Below, in pieces: positions 9,746 to 19,435 of a stretch of DNA of 64,000 nt (positions within the stretch are counted from its first letter, which is position 1; each line of letters begins with the position of its first letter). The DNA comes from Siphonodentalium dalli. Taxonomy: Eukaryota; Mollusca; Scaphopoda; Gadilida; Siphonodentaliidae. The position numbers and the translations under genes were made by a program. The stretch covers positions 197,415,887 to 197,479,886 of the forward strand of contig CP136062.1 in NCBI GenBank assembly GCA_032622095.1, read 5' to 3'. Under the pieces are notes generated by a model. The model was not told the DNA's origin and did no database searches. It saw only the letters and a program-made list of their open reading frames with translations.

Positions 9746-12372
9746 TTTAGTTTATTAAAACAAGGTGCATTTTTCAATTTGCTGATCCCATATTCCCACC
9801 ACATGTCTCCCTGGAGTATATCCCAGCAACAATAGTATACACAAAATGATACATATACATGCAATACATTGCACTAATGTATATATTATTGAATCCGGGC
9901 TATATTCAAGGGTGCCTGTCATTCCCGCTTTCGTTCGCATGATTGTTTCATTTTCTGTTTCTGGAATAATATTTCTTATTCCGACCTCAAATAAACTTAC
10001 GAGTATACACTTCAATCATTTTGTGTATAATTTGACAAACACTGAATTTAAGTATTGGTAATTTGAACACGGATGATGAAGATATGTTGCAGAATACCTT
10101 CCATATGTTTCTGTTCTGTTTTGTGTACCAAATTGAGTTTGACGATTATGGGTTTTGTCATTCAATGTTTCCTAATTTCGTGGTAATTCTACTACTAAAT
10201 TGCTTTTTATTTGTAAACATCTCGACATTCAAATTTGTATTCAATTGATTCAACCATATAGTGGTGTCGCAAATAGAATTGAAGACACCAGTGCCATTCA
10301 TGGTTGGTTACTAAGCATTTACAGAATGAAACCCTGGCTGAGAATAATTTCGTTCATTTTACATAGCACATATTCTACCTCACATTTTTACCAGAACGAA
10401 CAATACTACTTCGCCTCTTCCACAGAGGTTATTCCATCGAATAATGAACACATTGTTGATATCTTCTCTTATATTATCTCGAAAATTGTAAAGTATTTTT
10501 TTAAAAACCCACAATTTTTCGTGTTTTGGCCGCATTTAGGCATCCATCTTCATTAATTGTAGCCATTTTTCAACTAAAAGTCGAGGTTGTTATTCTATAA
10601 ACACCATTCTCAGATATAGCATCCGTTATGTTTACCATATCAAATTGAGAAGCAAAACTGTTAGGTGTTACTCCATCAAATCGACGGCCACCTTGGAAGC
10701 CATCTTGATTTTTTGGCTCCGGTCAAAAAGTTGGTTCTTGAGAAAATTCCTAGACTAGAGATGCTGCCCAACAATATATTAAAAAATGGCGCTTTTATCC
10801 GACTTGTATCGATCCGGGCAGTTTTGTTGCTAACTGCTTACATTAATTGGGATAGAAAATTTATTCGAGTTAAACTATTTGTCCGAAAAAAAATGGAAAA
10901 AAAATGGTAATTATAATGAAAACTAATTTATGACTGCAGTTTTGAATTTTTACATGTACTGACCAAATCTACCACAGACACCCGTGGCATTCTCCAGATA
11001 AATTAATGGAGGAGACGCGACGTTTGTGTTCAGGGAGGTCAGAGTCAACTGTAGGACCGTGACATGTTTACACCATCTGTCAAGCTGTGATTGATGACTC
11101 TGTATTCCAGTTCTCTGTGCAATATTAAGTTAAACCACCTGTTGAAACATTTTCATGGCATTAGTTAAACACCTATTCTGCAAGAATAAATAGGAAAAGT
11201 CTATTGTTCATTTCCTCAAGCCTGGACATATTGTGTCTGACATTTGCAGAATGAGGTCCCCAGAGGGTGAATTTAGTGTTGCTACCCCGTACAGCAGGCT
11301 AGCATCACAAAATACACCCTCCAGGGACCTAATTCTGCTTAGGCCTCATCTTCTGTGAAGTATCCTAAGTATCAAATTTTGTTTTAGTTACTTTTTGACT
11401 TTTTCCCACCTGTTCAGTTTCAATGTCCCCCTAATTTGCAGAAGTTAAAATGCATAGTTGAGGTGTTCAATGGGTGTGCATCAGCAACTTCAACTGTAGA
11501 ACTTCAATCCTAGGTTTCTATTGGCCGTTGAGGCCTAATAAGACTGAGGATGAATTCGGTGATGCTGGCCCGCCTGTCCGAATAGTGTCATTAAATTCAC
11601 CTTTTGGGGACCTTATTCTGCAAATGTCAAACACACTAAATTCAGACTTGGCTGTTTCATATTTTTTCTTAACCACCACTTATCCAGATGAAATCATACC
11701 AGGGACATAACTCTTTAAAAAAAAATGTTGTTAAATTGAAATCTTTGCTCAATTTGAAGAAAAAAAAGAATGAAAAAAATTCAAATTTAAAATGCAAAAA
11801 GAAATTCAGATATTGTTTTTCATTTAACCTTTGACAAAGTCTCCGGTGGAGATATAGTCATCACTCCTCGTACGTCCATCCATCTATATGTCCATCAGTC
11901 AACAATTCTTTAAACTTCTTCGCCTCTGGAACCATAAGACCGGATGGGTTCATATTTGTTGTGAATGTTCCCTAGGTGACTCATATTCAGATTTGTTCAA
12001 ATGAGGTCACTGGGTCAAATATTTGCTAAGCCAGGGCCATAACTCTTTCCCTCCATAGTAATTCTGTTAAACATCTTCTTCTCAAATACCATCAGGCCAA
12101 ATGGGTTCATATTTGGTATGAAGGATCCTTGTGTGACTGGGGTTCAGATTTGTTCAAATGAGGTCACTGGGTCAATGTGGGCGGGGCCAGGGACATAACT
12201 CCAAAAAATATTTTTTAAAATAAACTTATTGGCCATTTACTCAAGTTCACTGCTTCTGCCACCCTGGTTTCAAAAATAATATTTACTAAAATTCTTGACA
12301 GAGAATCATTAACAAGAAGCATTTACTTTGGCTCTAACTGTATGCGGGGTATGCCTACACATGCCAAGTGAA
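9471..12372 (+). repeat. 2.9-kb segmental duplication, copy 2 (likely source)
   Basis: The partner of 5,794-8,695. This copy keeps the natural upstream continuation of the pseudogene (9,426-9,470) and an unrelated downstream sequence, so it is the more likely parental arrangement. It contains the double-hairpin MITE at 11,217-11,650 and the two-unit dispersed repeat at 11,882-12,207. Confidence 0.95.
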
Positions 12373-12498
12373 ATCTGACATTTTTATAAACATTCCCTGG
12401 AGATCTGTTAGAGGTCAGTAATTCCCAATTACAACAACAATCTATCATATGTATTGTTCAAATCTTTCATAAGGACATTTAACACATCCACCACTTCA

Positions 12499-12818
12499 CT
12501 AGAATATAATTGACAAACTTGAAAATTGTTCGTTGAAAGAACCACCATGACTACTTAGCTCAGATCAGTAGTGAACAGTTGGTAATTTCGAGGTAGATAC
12601 TCACTGATCTATATACATGAAGCCTCTCTAGCCACCTATCTTGTTTAGATCTACTTCTAGTGAACATAATTGGCAAACTTGAAAAGTGTTCTTTGAAAGA
12701 ACCACCAAGTCTATTTAGCTCAGATCAGTAGTGAACAGTTGGTAATTTCGAGGTAGATATTCACCGATCTACATACATGAATCCTCTCTAGCCACCTATC
12801 CTGTTGAGATCTACTTCT
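12499..12818. repeat. 160-bp tandem repeat, two units
   Basis: Units share 'tagctcagatcagtagtgaac' (offset exactly 160 bp), 'agttggtaatttcgaggtag' and 'ctctctagccacctatc'. They differ by scattered substitutions. Nothing is recognised in the flanks 12,373-12,498 and 12,819-13,078. Confidence 0.9.
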
Positions 12819-13078
12819 TTTAAAGTGATTATGAAAAGTTCTGACTGTTGTGGTCTCCAGAGTCCCAGTCTTATCAGTCTTTGCAGTCTGGTGAGCGACC
12901 CCACAGTCTTTGACTGTCTTGTTATTATACAGCATAGATAATCGAAATTGAGAATTATTATATATATGTCAAAAATCAGAGAACTAAAAAACTATCTTGA
13001 GCCATATTTATACAAGAGGCTAAATGTAGTGAAATTAACCGCACTTTTCATAACACACAACGAGAAAACATTTAATAC

Positions 13079-13465
13079 AATCCCCATATAGCGAGGTCGG
13101 TTCGCGCGGGCTGGCGGGCGTCTACAAATACCGTTAGTGCGATAACTTGAACAAATATCAACTTGTTTTGTTGATATTCGGTATATGGGACAAGCTCAAC
13201 AATGTCTCTTTTTTTAAATTTTTTTTTTTTTATTGATTAAGAAGAATAACAACAAAGAAAGAGACAAAATACATTCACTCATTCATGCTCTCAGTTCAAG
13301 ACATGGAATGGTTTTGCTAGCTCAACAATGTCTTGATCGAGTTCGAAACCCGGTCTGGTCCTCTTAATTTGGGCGATGTTACGACCCTAAATTAGTTAAT
13401 TGTGATCCCCATATAGCGAGGTGGGTTCGCGCGGGCGGGCGTCTACAGATGCCGTGAGCGCGATA
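13079..13465. repeat. SINE-like dispersed repeat with a B-box-like motif
   Basis: The block starts CCCCATATAGCGAGGT, continues with a GC-rich 'ggttcgcgcgggc' part and 'gatattcggtatatgggac', then 'gagttcgaaacccgg' and ends near 'taaattagttaat'. It begins again at 13,408 (partial second copy). The GTTCGAAAC core resembles a tRNA B box and 'tagctcaacaatg' is weakly A-box-like, but the spacing is too short for an intact tRNA. Related 3' parts occur at about 14,577-14,680 and 15,255-15,360. The class is uncertain. Confidence 0.5.
13208..13318 (-). mobile_element. Short retroposed sequence with poly(A) tail and 15-bp target duplication
   Basis: A 111-bp insert begins with a T-rich run (13,208-13,234) and is bounded by identical 15-bp direct repeats AGCTCAACAATGTCT at 13,193-13,207 and 13,319-13,333. 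Read on the minus strand it ends in AATCAATAAAA and poly(A), so an AATAAA polyadenylation signal abuts the tail. This is the signature of LINE-mediated insertion of a short or 5'-truncated transcript. The source RNA is not recognised. Confidence 0.85.
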
Positions 13466-14411
13466 AATTTCTATATATTTATCTTACAATATAGCTATAT
13501 TTCATCAAATACACGCGAAAACGCCTAGGCGGTTTCCGATCTTGTATCCTGGATGGCAACAAAGATATCTTCGATGGCAACAGCTGGTGCACGTGCGTTT
13601 CGACAACTGGCTTGTTTTCAAAACAAAACGTCTAAATAACCAACTAAAAGTCGTAAAATAATATACTCGTGTTCTACGAATGTAAAATAATCAATAATTA
13701 GTTCAATAAAGTTGACAAAATGTGGAGACAGGGCCCAAAAAGCTCAAAATAACCACCCAAAAATGTAAAGTTAAAAAAAAGTAACGAAGTTTACACATTG
13801 TTAACAGCGCGCACGAATACGGACTATTTTGACAATTAATATTTTAGCGAAGTAGGGAATTCCCCGTAATTCAGTACGGTCTTGATCAAAAGCTACTGAA
13901 CGCATTTTTTATTCGATAAAATACAGAATGGAAAATCAAATTAATTTTATCTTATGTTAAGGATATGAAACACAATACTTACGAAAAGTCCGTGATTTAG
14001 TGCATTTCCTCTAAATGAAGTTTAATGGGTTATTTTAGTGCGAGTCAGAACTCGATTGTCGAAGTGTCGGAAAGTTCAAAATTCACCAAAACTCTGAATG
14101 GACAGTCATCTCCGGCAATGCCTCGCGCCAACACTATCACTATCCAAGGAGATTGCACCATAAAATAATACAATTATCCTGTTAAAAGTGACAATTATGT
14201 CGAACATATGAAACGAGAATATCGTCGCCCCTTCATTGAATCGGATTCCAGCCAAAGTTAATTTGAATAGTGACGTGAATTTCTCAGAATTTGACTTATC
14301 ACAACGTCGCGTGCTGAGAATATTGTGTACGTTGTGTGTTGCGCGTAATAAAATAGTTCCTGTTTTAAATTGAGTTTTATTGCATTTTTATGGGACGAAT
14401 TGTAAGATAAA
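13466..14411. other. Gene-free stretch
   Basis: No gene, RNA or repeat structure recognised apart from scattered homopolymer runs. Confidence 0.45.
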
Positions 14412-14413
14412 TA

Positions 14414-14573
14414 GGTTATCACCACCCTGTGTGTTTCCGAGATCCGTATTCAAGTCTCGCTGCCTTCTCTGGGCTGTCTATCGACTCGTCCTACGGACTC
14501 GTCGATAGACTGCCCAGAGAAGGCAGCTCGACTTGAATACGGATCTCAGAAACACACATGGTGGTGATAACCT
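14414..14573. mobile_element. 160-bp TA-flanked hairpin MITE
   Basis: Two arms of about 75 bp pair almost perfectly: the left starts GGTTATCACCACC and the right ends GGTGGTGATAACC. The centre is 'cgtcctacggactcg'. TA dinucleotides flank both ends (14,412-14,413; 14,574-14,575), as for a mariner-type target. A partial end of the same family ('ggttatcaccacatatg') is at about 47,830. Confidence 0.85.
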
Positions 14574-14738
14574 ATATATATTCGCTATATGGGACTAGCT
14601 CAACAATGATTTGATCTAGTTTGAAACCGGTCAGGTCCGCGAATTATGGGCGGAGTTTCAGCCCTTAATTAGTTCGTTTTCGTGAATTTTGATCACGAGA
14701 TAGCATATTAACTTGAACAAATATCAACTGAATTTGTT

Positions 14739-15246
14739 CAGGGTTCGTGCTGCCTATGACCAATTTAGCAAATTGCTATAAAAAAAATGAAATGGCTCCA
14801 AAAAAAAATCCCGATTGGCTACAAAAATTGGCACCTAGCTTTTTGGCTTTTGGCAATTGATAGCCATCGGGCATGTAATAAAGCTTCCAGTCAATCGGTC
14901 GGAAACAAAAGACACATTGATATCCGGTCGCGACATAGCTAATTGGGTCCTAATTGAAAGCGTATAATAGATTTGCGGCTTATGTCAGATCGAATTATTA
15001 TATTGCTGGTGTGAATTGGTTTCGAATTTCTACTCGATTATAACACTGAGTACGGCTATTGACTCCCATTTGACAAACATTAGCCAAACATATAATAGGT
15101 AATTTGCTTGTTTTTGTTTTTTGGAAAACCAAATTCAAAAGTGGCACCAAAATATATTGATCGGAAAAAAGTGGCAGCAGAAAGTATAAAGTGGCTCTAA
15201 AATAATGCAATTGGCACCTGTGAATTTTGGGCCAGCGCGAACACTG
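14739..15246. mobile_element. hAT-like MITE, copy 1
   Basis: Ends are CAGGGTTCGTGCTGCC and inverted GGCCAGCGCGAACACTG. The 8-bp flanks are AATTTGTT (14,731-14,738) and ATTTTGTT (15,247-15,254), a 7/8 match. Length is 508 bp. The interior has 'attggctac', 'tggcac' and 'tttggca' runs, as in the second copy at 24,657-25,167. It is inserted into a copy of the SINE-like repeat: joining the flanks restores the 'aacaaatatcaact...gttgatattcgg' order seen at 13,150-13,185. Confidence 0.85.
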
Positions 15247-15254
15247 ATTTTGTT

Positions 15255-16437
15255 GATATTCGGTTATAAGTCTCACTCAACATTTTCTCGCTCGAGTTCG
15301 AAAACTAGTCAATTCCGAGTATATTTGGCAAATTACGGCCGTTAATTCATTTTTATTGCAGCACAATAACTTTGGCAAGGGCGGTTTGTGGGAGATTATT
15401 TATAGTATGTCAGACTCACTTGGGTGGAGAAATATATCACTATTCGAATACTATATTGCGGGTTTGTGAAACCTTAAAGTGGTACTGTACTCAAACGTTG
15501 TTGTTGGTTTCTATATTCTCTGAGTTGTAGAATACGGTAACCAGATTTCCATTATTTGAAAGTCTGTCGAATACGAAGTAGTGTTACGGATGTCAGATTA
15601 GCCGGAATGCGAAAATACCAATTGTCGTTGTCGGGCAATTTTTGGACAGTTTTCAAGCAAATATATCAAATAAATGTTATATTATATGCATGCTAGTCCC
15701 ATATACTCATTTAAGTCGTATATTCACTGTAACAGCGGGTGGCTTGAGTTTAAAAATTAAATTTATACCAAATTATTAACTTTGATTTTAAGATAACCTA
15801 TTAACCTGAACGTTTACAGAATACATCTTCGACTCAAATTACTTTTGAAGTTTGAAGTTTGTTATTTCTCGAGATGTGTAATAATATGTGGCCCAGAAAC
15901 ACGTGGTCAAATGGAGTGTCTCGATCGGACAAAATTGCGGATGAAGATGTATAACTTTAAAATTAAGTGGTAATACGGTCAAATTTCGTATAAAATGTTG
16001 ATAAATAACAAGTTTTGGGAAATTTTATACCATAATTGACAGTGGTCAGCATTATGTTGTTGCAATAAATAGATTCTGATAACAAAAGTGTATTTTGAAA
16101 AATTTGTTGTTGTTGTTGTATCTTGGTGTATGGGGACCGTCTGATCGGATTGAGTACCTTTAATAATAAATATAAGAACAAAGGTCATCTATGTCTCCAT
16201 CTTCTTTGTGGTGATGTATTTATTATAAACTTATTATGTCCCTTTAAACGGTAAATCTCTATCCAAGCTGCAAACCAGAGTTCAGTCCCCTCGCTACACG
16301 ATGTCTGAACGCTGCCGGCACGTGTATTTTCTAAATTAAATCTAACATTTTTTTTGAAGTGTTTTGCCAGTTACAATTCATTCTGGCTTGATCTAGACCA
16401 CTTTCAAATGAATATGGACAGTTCAGTTCAGTTAGGT
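15255..16437. other. Gene-free stretch with one SINE-like fragment
   Basis: 15,255-15,360 is a decayed 3' part of the SINE-like repeat ('ctcgagttcgaaaactag'). I see no gene in the rest. Minus-strand open frames at 15,963-16,188 overlap each other in two frames in AT-rich sequence and are not supported. Confidence 0.45.
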
Positions 16438-16745
16438 GCCTCGGACTATCGAACCATCGGACCATCGAACCCTCAGACTATCGAACCCTCGGACTATCGA
16501 CCTATTGGACTATTGAACTCTCAGACTATCGAACTATTGAAGCCTCGGACTATTGAACCCTCAGACTATCGAACCCTCAGACTATCGAACCCTCAGACTA
16601 TTGAAGCCTCGGACTATTGAACCCTCAGACTATCGAACCCTCAGACTATCGAACCCTCGGACTATCGAACCCTCGGACTATCCAACCCTCGGACTATCGA
16701 ACATTCGGACTATTGAACCCTCAGACTATCGAACCCTCGGACTAA
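16438..16745. repeat. 16-bp minisatellite, about 19 units
   Basis: The unit is GAACCCTCRGACTATC with common variants (GAAGCCTCGGACTATT, GAACTATT). The period is not a multiple of three, but the unit lacks stops in some frames, giving spurious open frames. Confidence 0.95.
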
Positions 16746-16781
16746 CGTATACACTACCCGTTCGTGGTTGGCCAAATAATA

Positions 16782-17018
16782 GTATGATTGTTTCGTATTA
16801 TATTATGATTGTTTCTATAATATTATGATTGGTTCTATAATATTATGATTGTTTCTATAATATTATATGACTGTTTCGTATAATATTATGATTGTTTCGG
16901 ATAATATTACGATTGTTTCGTATAAAATATTATGATTGTTTCTGTAATATTATATGACTGTTTCGTATAATATTATGATTGTTTCGTATGCGGTATAATA
17001 TTATGATTGTTTCGTTAC
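16782..17018. repeat. AT-rich tandem repeat of ~20-25 bp units
   Basis: About eleven units of 'taatattatgattgtttcg' with length variants ending -tataa, -gataa or -ctataa. The array runs up to the CAG that precedes the GC-rich open frame at 17,029. Confidence 0.9.
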
Positions 17019-17028
17019 AGGAGCCATC

Positions 17029-17316
17029 ATGTCTATTCATCCTGCTAAAGTCGATCTCGGGAAACAAGAAAATGGCGGCCCGCACTCACCATACGCCATG
17101 CGCCAAAATAAAGTGGCACCGTCTAATCCGATTAGCACGCCACACTCCCCTCCTACTCGAAAATCGGCATGGGGGGTGACTGTTAGAGAAATGTCTGTCA
17201 GTTTAACGGTATCAGACCGCGTAACATCGGGGTCTCATGCATGGCGCCCTCTGACTTGGTGCGCTGTTTGGGGGCCTCAGAAGCTACCCCCTGCTCCTAC
17301 CCAGCAAACAACTTGA
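17029..17316 (+). CDS. Possible coding exon, 95 codons, unrecognised
   Basis: A GC-richer open frame stands out from AT-rich flanks. Its ATG at 17,029 is 8 bp after 'tttcgttacag', which resembles a 3' splice acceptor. The predicted peptide is basic and Pro/Ser-rich at first (SNPISTPHSPPTRKSAWG), and ends LPPAPTQQTT before the stop. I see no signal peptide or membrane segment. If it is an exon, it may end earlier at an internal GT. It could equally be a transposon leader or chance. Confidence 0.25.
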   Translation: MSIHPAKVDLGKQENGGPHSPYAMRQNKVAPSNPISTPHSPPTRKSAWGVTVREMSVSLTVSDRVTSGSHAWRPLTWCAVWGPQKLPPAPTQQTT

Positions 17317-17779
17317 CTTCGACATTCTGGTCCATCACTACAGTATACCTGTCAACATGATGTCATGGACAGTTCTACCTCAATGGCGGCCTACGGCTTG
17401 GCGGGCATTTCATAATCAATATTAATCATATATATTTTTCATTCAGTGATTCACAGATCCTGCAGCCACATATTCTTCACATAATCACATATTACTGTGC
17501 CATACTCTATAGGGGGATATCATTCCTCCTATAGCCTATGACATATAATTGGTATGTGGCTGCATGTGCTGTGGCCATACGTGTACAGTCTATTATTGAT
17601 ATTATTTCATTCATGCATTCTCCACTCGTGCCATACCTCATGGGGGAAATTTATGTTCTGCCATGGGGTATGGCATATAATTGGCGCATGGCTGTATGTC
17701 ACATATTAACAAGTTTATGCGTATTCCGCATGGATCGTTCAAGAATAAATATGTCATACATATATCAATTGTTTGGTTC
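17317..17779. other. Gene-free stretch with a two-unit imperfect repeat
   Basis: Between about 17,495 and 17,705 two units share 'tatgacatataattggtatg' and 'tggctgtatgt'-like blocks. Nothing else is recognised. Confidence 0.45.
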
Positions 17780-17882
17780 TCTCTTCGGCAATTTTAGTAG
17801 AATGCCACATTCCTCCAGTTGTCACAGTGCATGAGTACTAACTTTTCATTTTCATGCACCCAAACATGTCCATAATATGTCT
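17780..17882 (-). repeat. Fragment of the dispersed repeat seen at 27.3, 28.7 and 51.8 kb
   Basis: Reverse complement matches 'aaagacatattatggacatg', 'gtactca.gcactgtgacaac' and 'gtggcattctactaa' of the 28,672-29,261 copy. It is cut at 17,883 by a TTAA-flanked MITE, which dates the MITE insertion as later. Confidence 0.75.
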
Positions 17883-18389
17883 TTAACCCTTTCATGACTG
17901 GAGCTTCCTGAATTTTTGCAAAAACCCTGTGCCATAGGTCGACTTGCATATATAAGAGAATGCATTGTCCTAACAAATTTTATATTATTTTTTATAATTG
18001 TTAAAAAATGTAAGAAAAAAATGATAAAAAATGTTAAAGAATGTAAGAACAAATGATAAAAATTGATGAAGAATGAAAAAACAAATTATTTAAAAAAATG
18101 ATAAAATTGTTAAACAATGAAAGAAAAAATTATAAAAATGATAAAATTGTTAAAGAATATAAGAAAAATTATCAAAAAAAATTATCAAAAATTGTTAAAG
18201 AATGTAAGAACAAAATGACAAAAAAATGCTAAACAATGTAAGAAAAATGGATAAAAAATGATAAAATATTGTTAGGCCAATGCATTTCTTATGTGAGGCG
18301 ACCTATGGTTGTCTTGCATATATAGGAGACTGCATTGGTACAGGATCTTTAATGTTGTGCCAGCGCAGCTCCCGTCATGAAAGTGTTAA
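17883..18389. mobile_element. piggyBac-like MITE with degenerate core
   Basis: TTAA flanks both ends (17,883-17,886; 18,386-18,389). The left end is CCCTTTCATGACTGGAGC and the right its inverted match with 'gctcccgtcatgaaagtg'. Internally only half-arms of the hairpin cassette remain. They are separated by an A-rich array of 'gtaagaaaaaatgataaaa' units (about 18,000-18,260). Confidence 0.85.
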
Positions 18390-18701
18390 ACTATGTAATT
18401 GTAATAGGAAACCGAGAATATCACTCACAAAATGACTTCCTCAGTAAAAAATATTAATAATAAACTAAATATTCAGTTTGAAATATCCTTGGGAACTTTA
18501 TAGTGACATTGCGGCAAGACAAATTATTGGGCATAAACAATAATTCCGCCAACAATAGTCACTTTCCAATTCGTTTATAACAATTACGCTGAATTCTCCC
18601 TATTTTGATATCAAAGTTGTGAATGTATGAAAATAACTTATTTTTGACATGATTCTTTGTTTTTCCGTTTTGATCACCTCATCGGAGGGTTTCACATCAC
18701 T

Positions 18702-18925
18702 ATAACCCTTTCATCACTGGAGCTGCGCTGGTGCAGCATTAAAGACCCTGTGCCAGTGCAGTCGCTTAAATTCTCGAGTTCCCATAGGGAGCTTCGAATA
18801 TATAAGCGAATGTGCTGGCTTACAAGGTCAAGGTTAATCATGTTAGGCCAACATATTATCTTATATATGCAAGGCTCCATATGGGAGACGCTTATATATA
18901 TATAAGAGAATGCAATGGCACATAC
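18702..18925. mobile_element. piggyBac-like MITE, right end lost
   Basis: It starts ATAA-CCCTTTCATCACTGGAGC (the first TTAA base is mutated). It contains two decayed hairpin cassettes around 18,745-18,825 and 18,845-18,920. The sequence then runs into unrelated DNA without the inverted end. The left flank ('ggtttcacatcact') matches the end of the dispersed repeat at 29,250 and 52,280. Confidence 0.7.
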
Positions 18926-19435
18926 TGTTGAAAATTAATGAAGAGGGTGTAATTATATCAAAGGAACTTTATTTGTTGGACAGGGTTTGACCTTGTCATC
19001 ACGATGAATTACTTAATTATTGCATTCAATTTTCATGTTATGGACCTGGCTGGGTCCGTGTTAATTAATTTACCTATTGCATTTAAATAATCATTGAAGT
19101 TGTTCTAAGTTGAACTACATATTGTATTTGTATTTTTAAAGACCCATATAATGTTTGAAGGTTCAAATTACGTTAGATATATCATATTCTATACTGTTGG
19201 AAAGAGGAATCCACAAAAATGGTTTATTGCAGTTATCTGGGCAATTTTGTTTAAAGATGGTCTATCTGTTCCTATAACATTGAGTTTTATATTATTTCCT
19301 AGGTATAAAATGATAAATATGAGTCAAAGACCACTGTCTGGAAATGCTCCTATCAATTAATATTGATTTTATTTCAAATTTTCTGGTTTAATACAGTCAA
19401 TTCGGTTCAATTCAGTGTGTAATAAGGGGGATAAC
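18926..19435. other. Gene-free stretch
   Basis: No recognisable gene or repeat. A 69-codon open frame at 19,151-19,360 has no domain I know. Confidence 0.4.

Noticed and set aside
13330-13365. tRNA gene
   Set aside because: A GTTCGAAAC B-box-like motif is present, but the A-box candidate is too close and no cloverleaf forms by eye.
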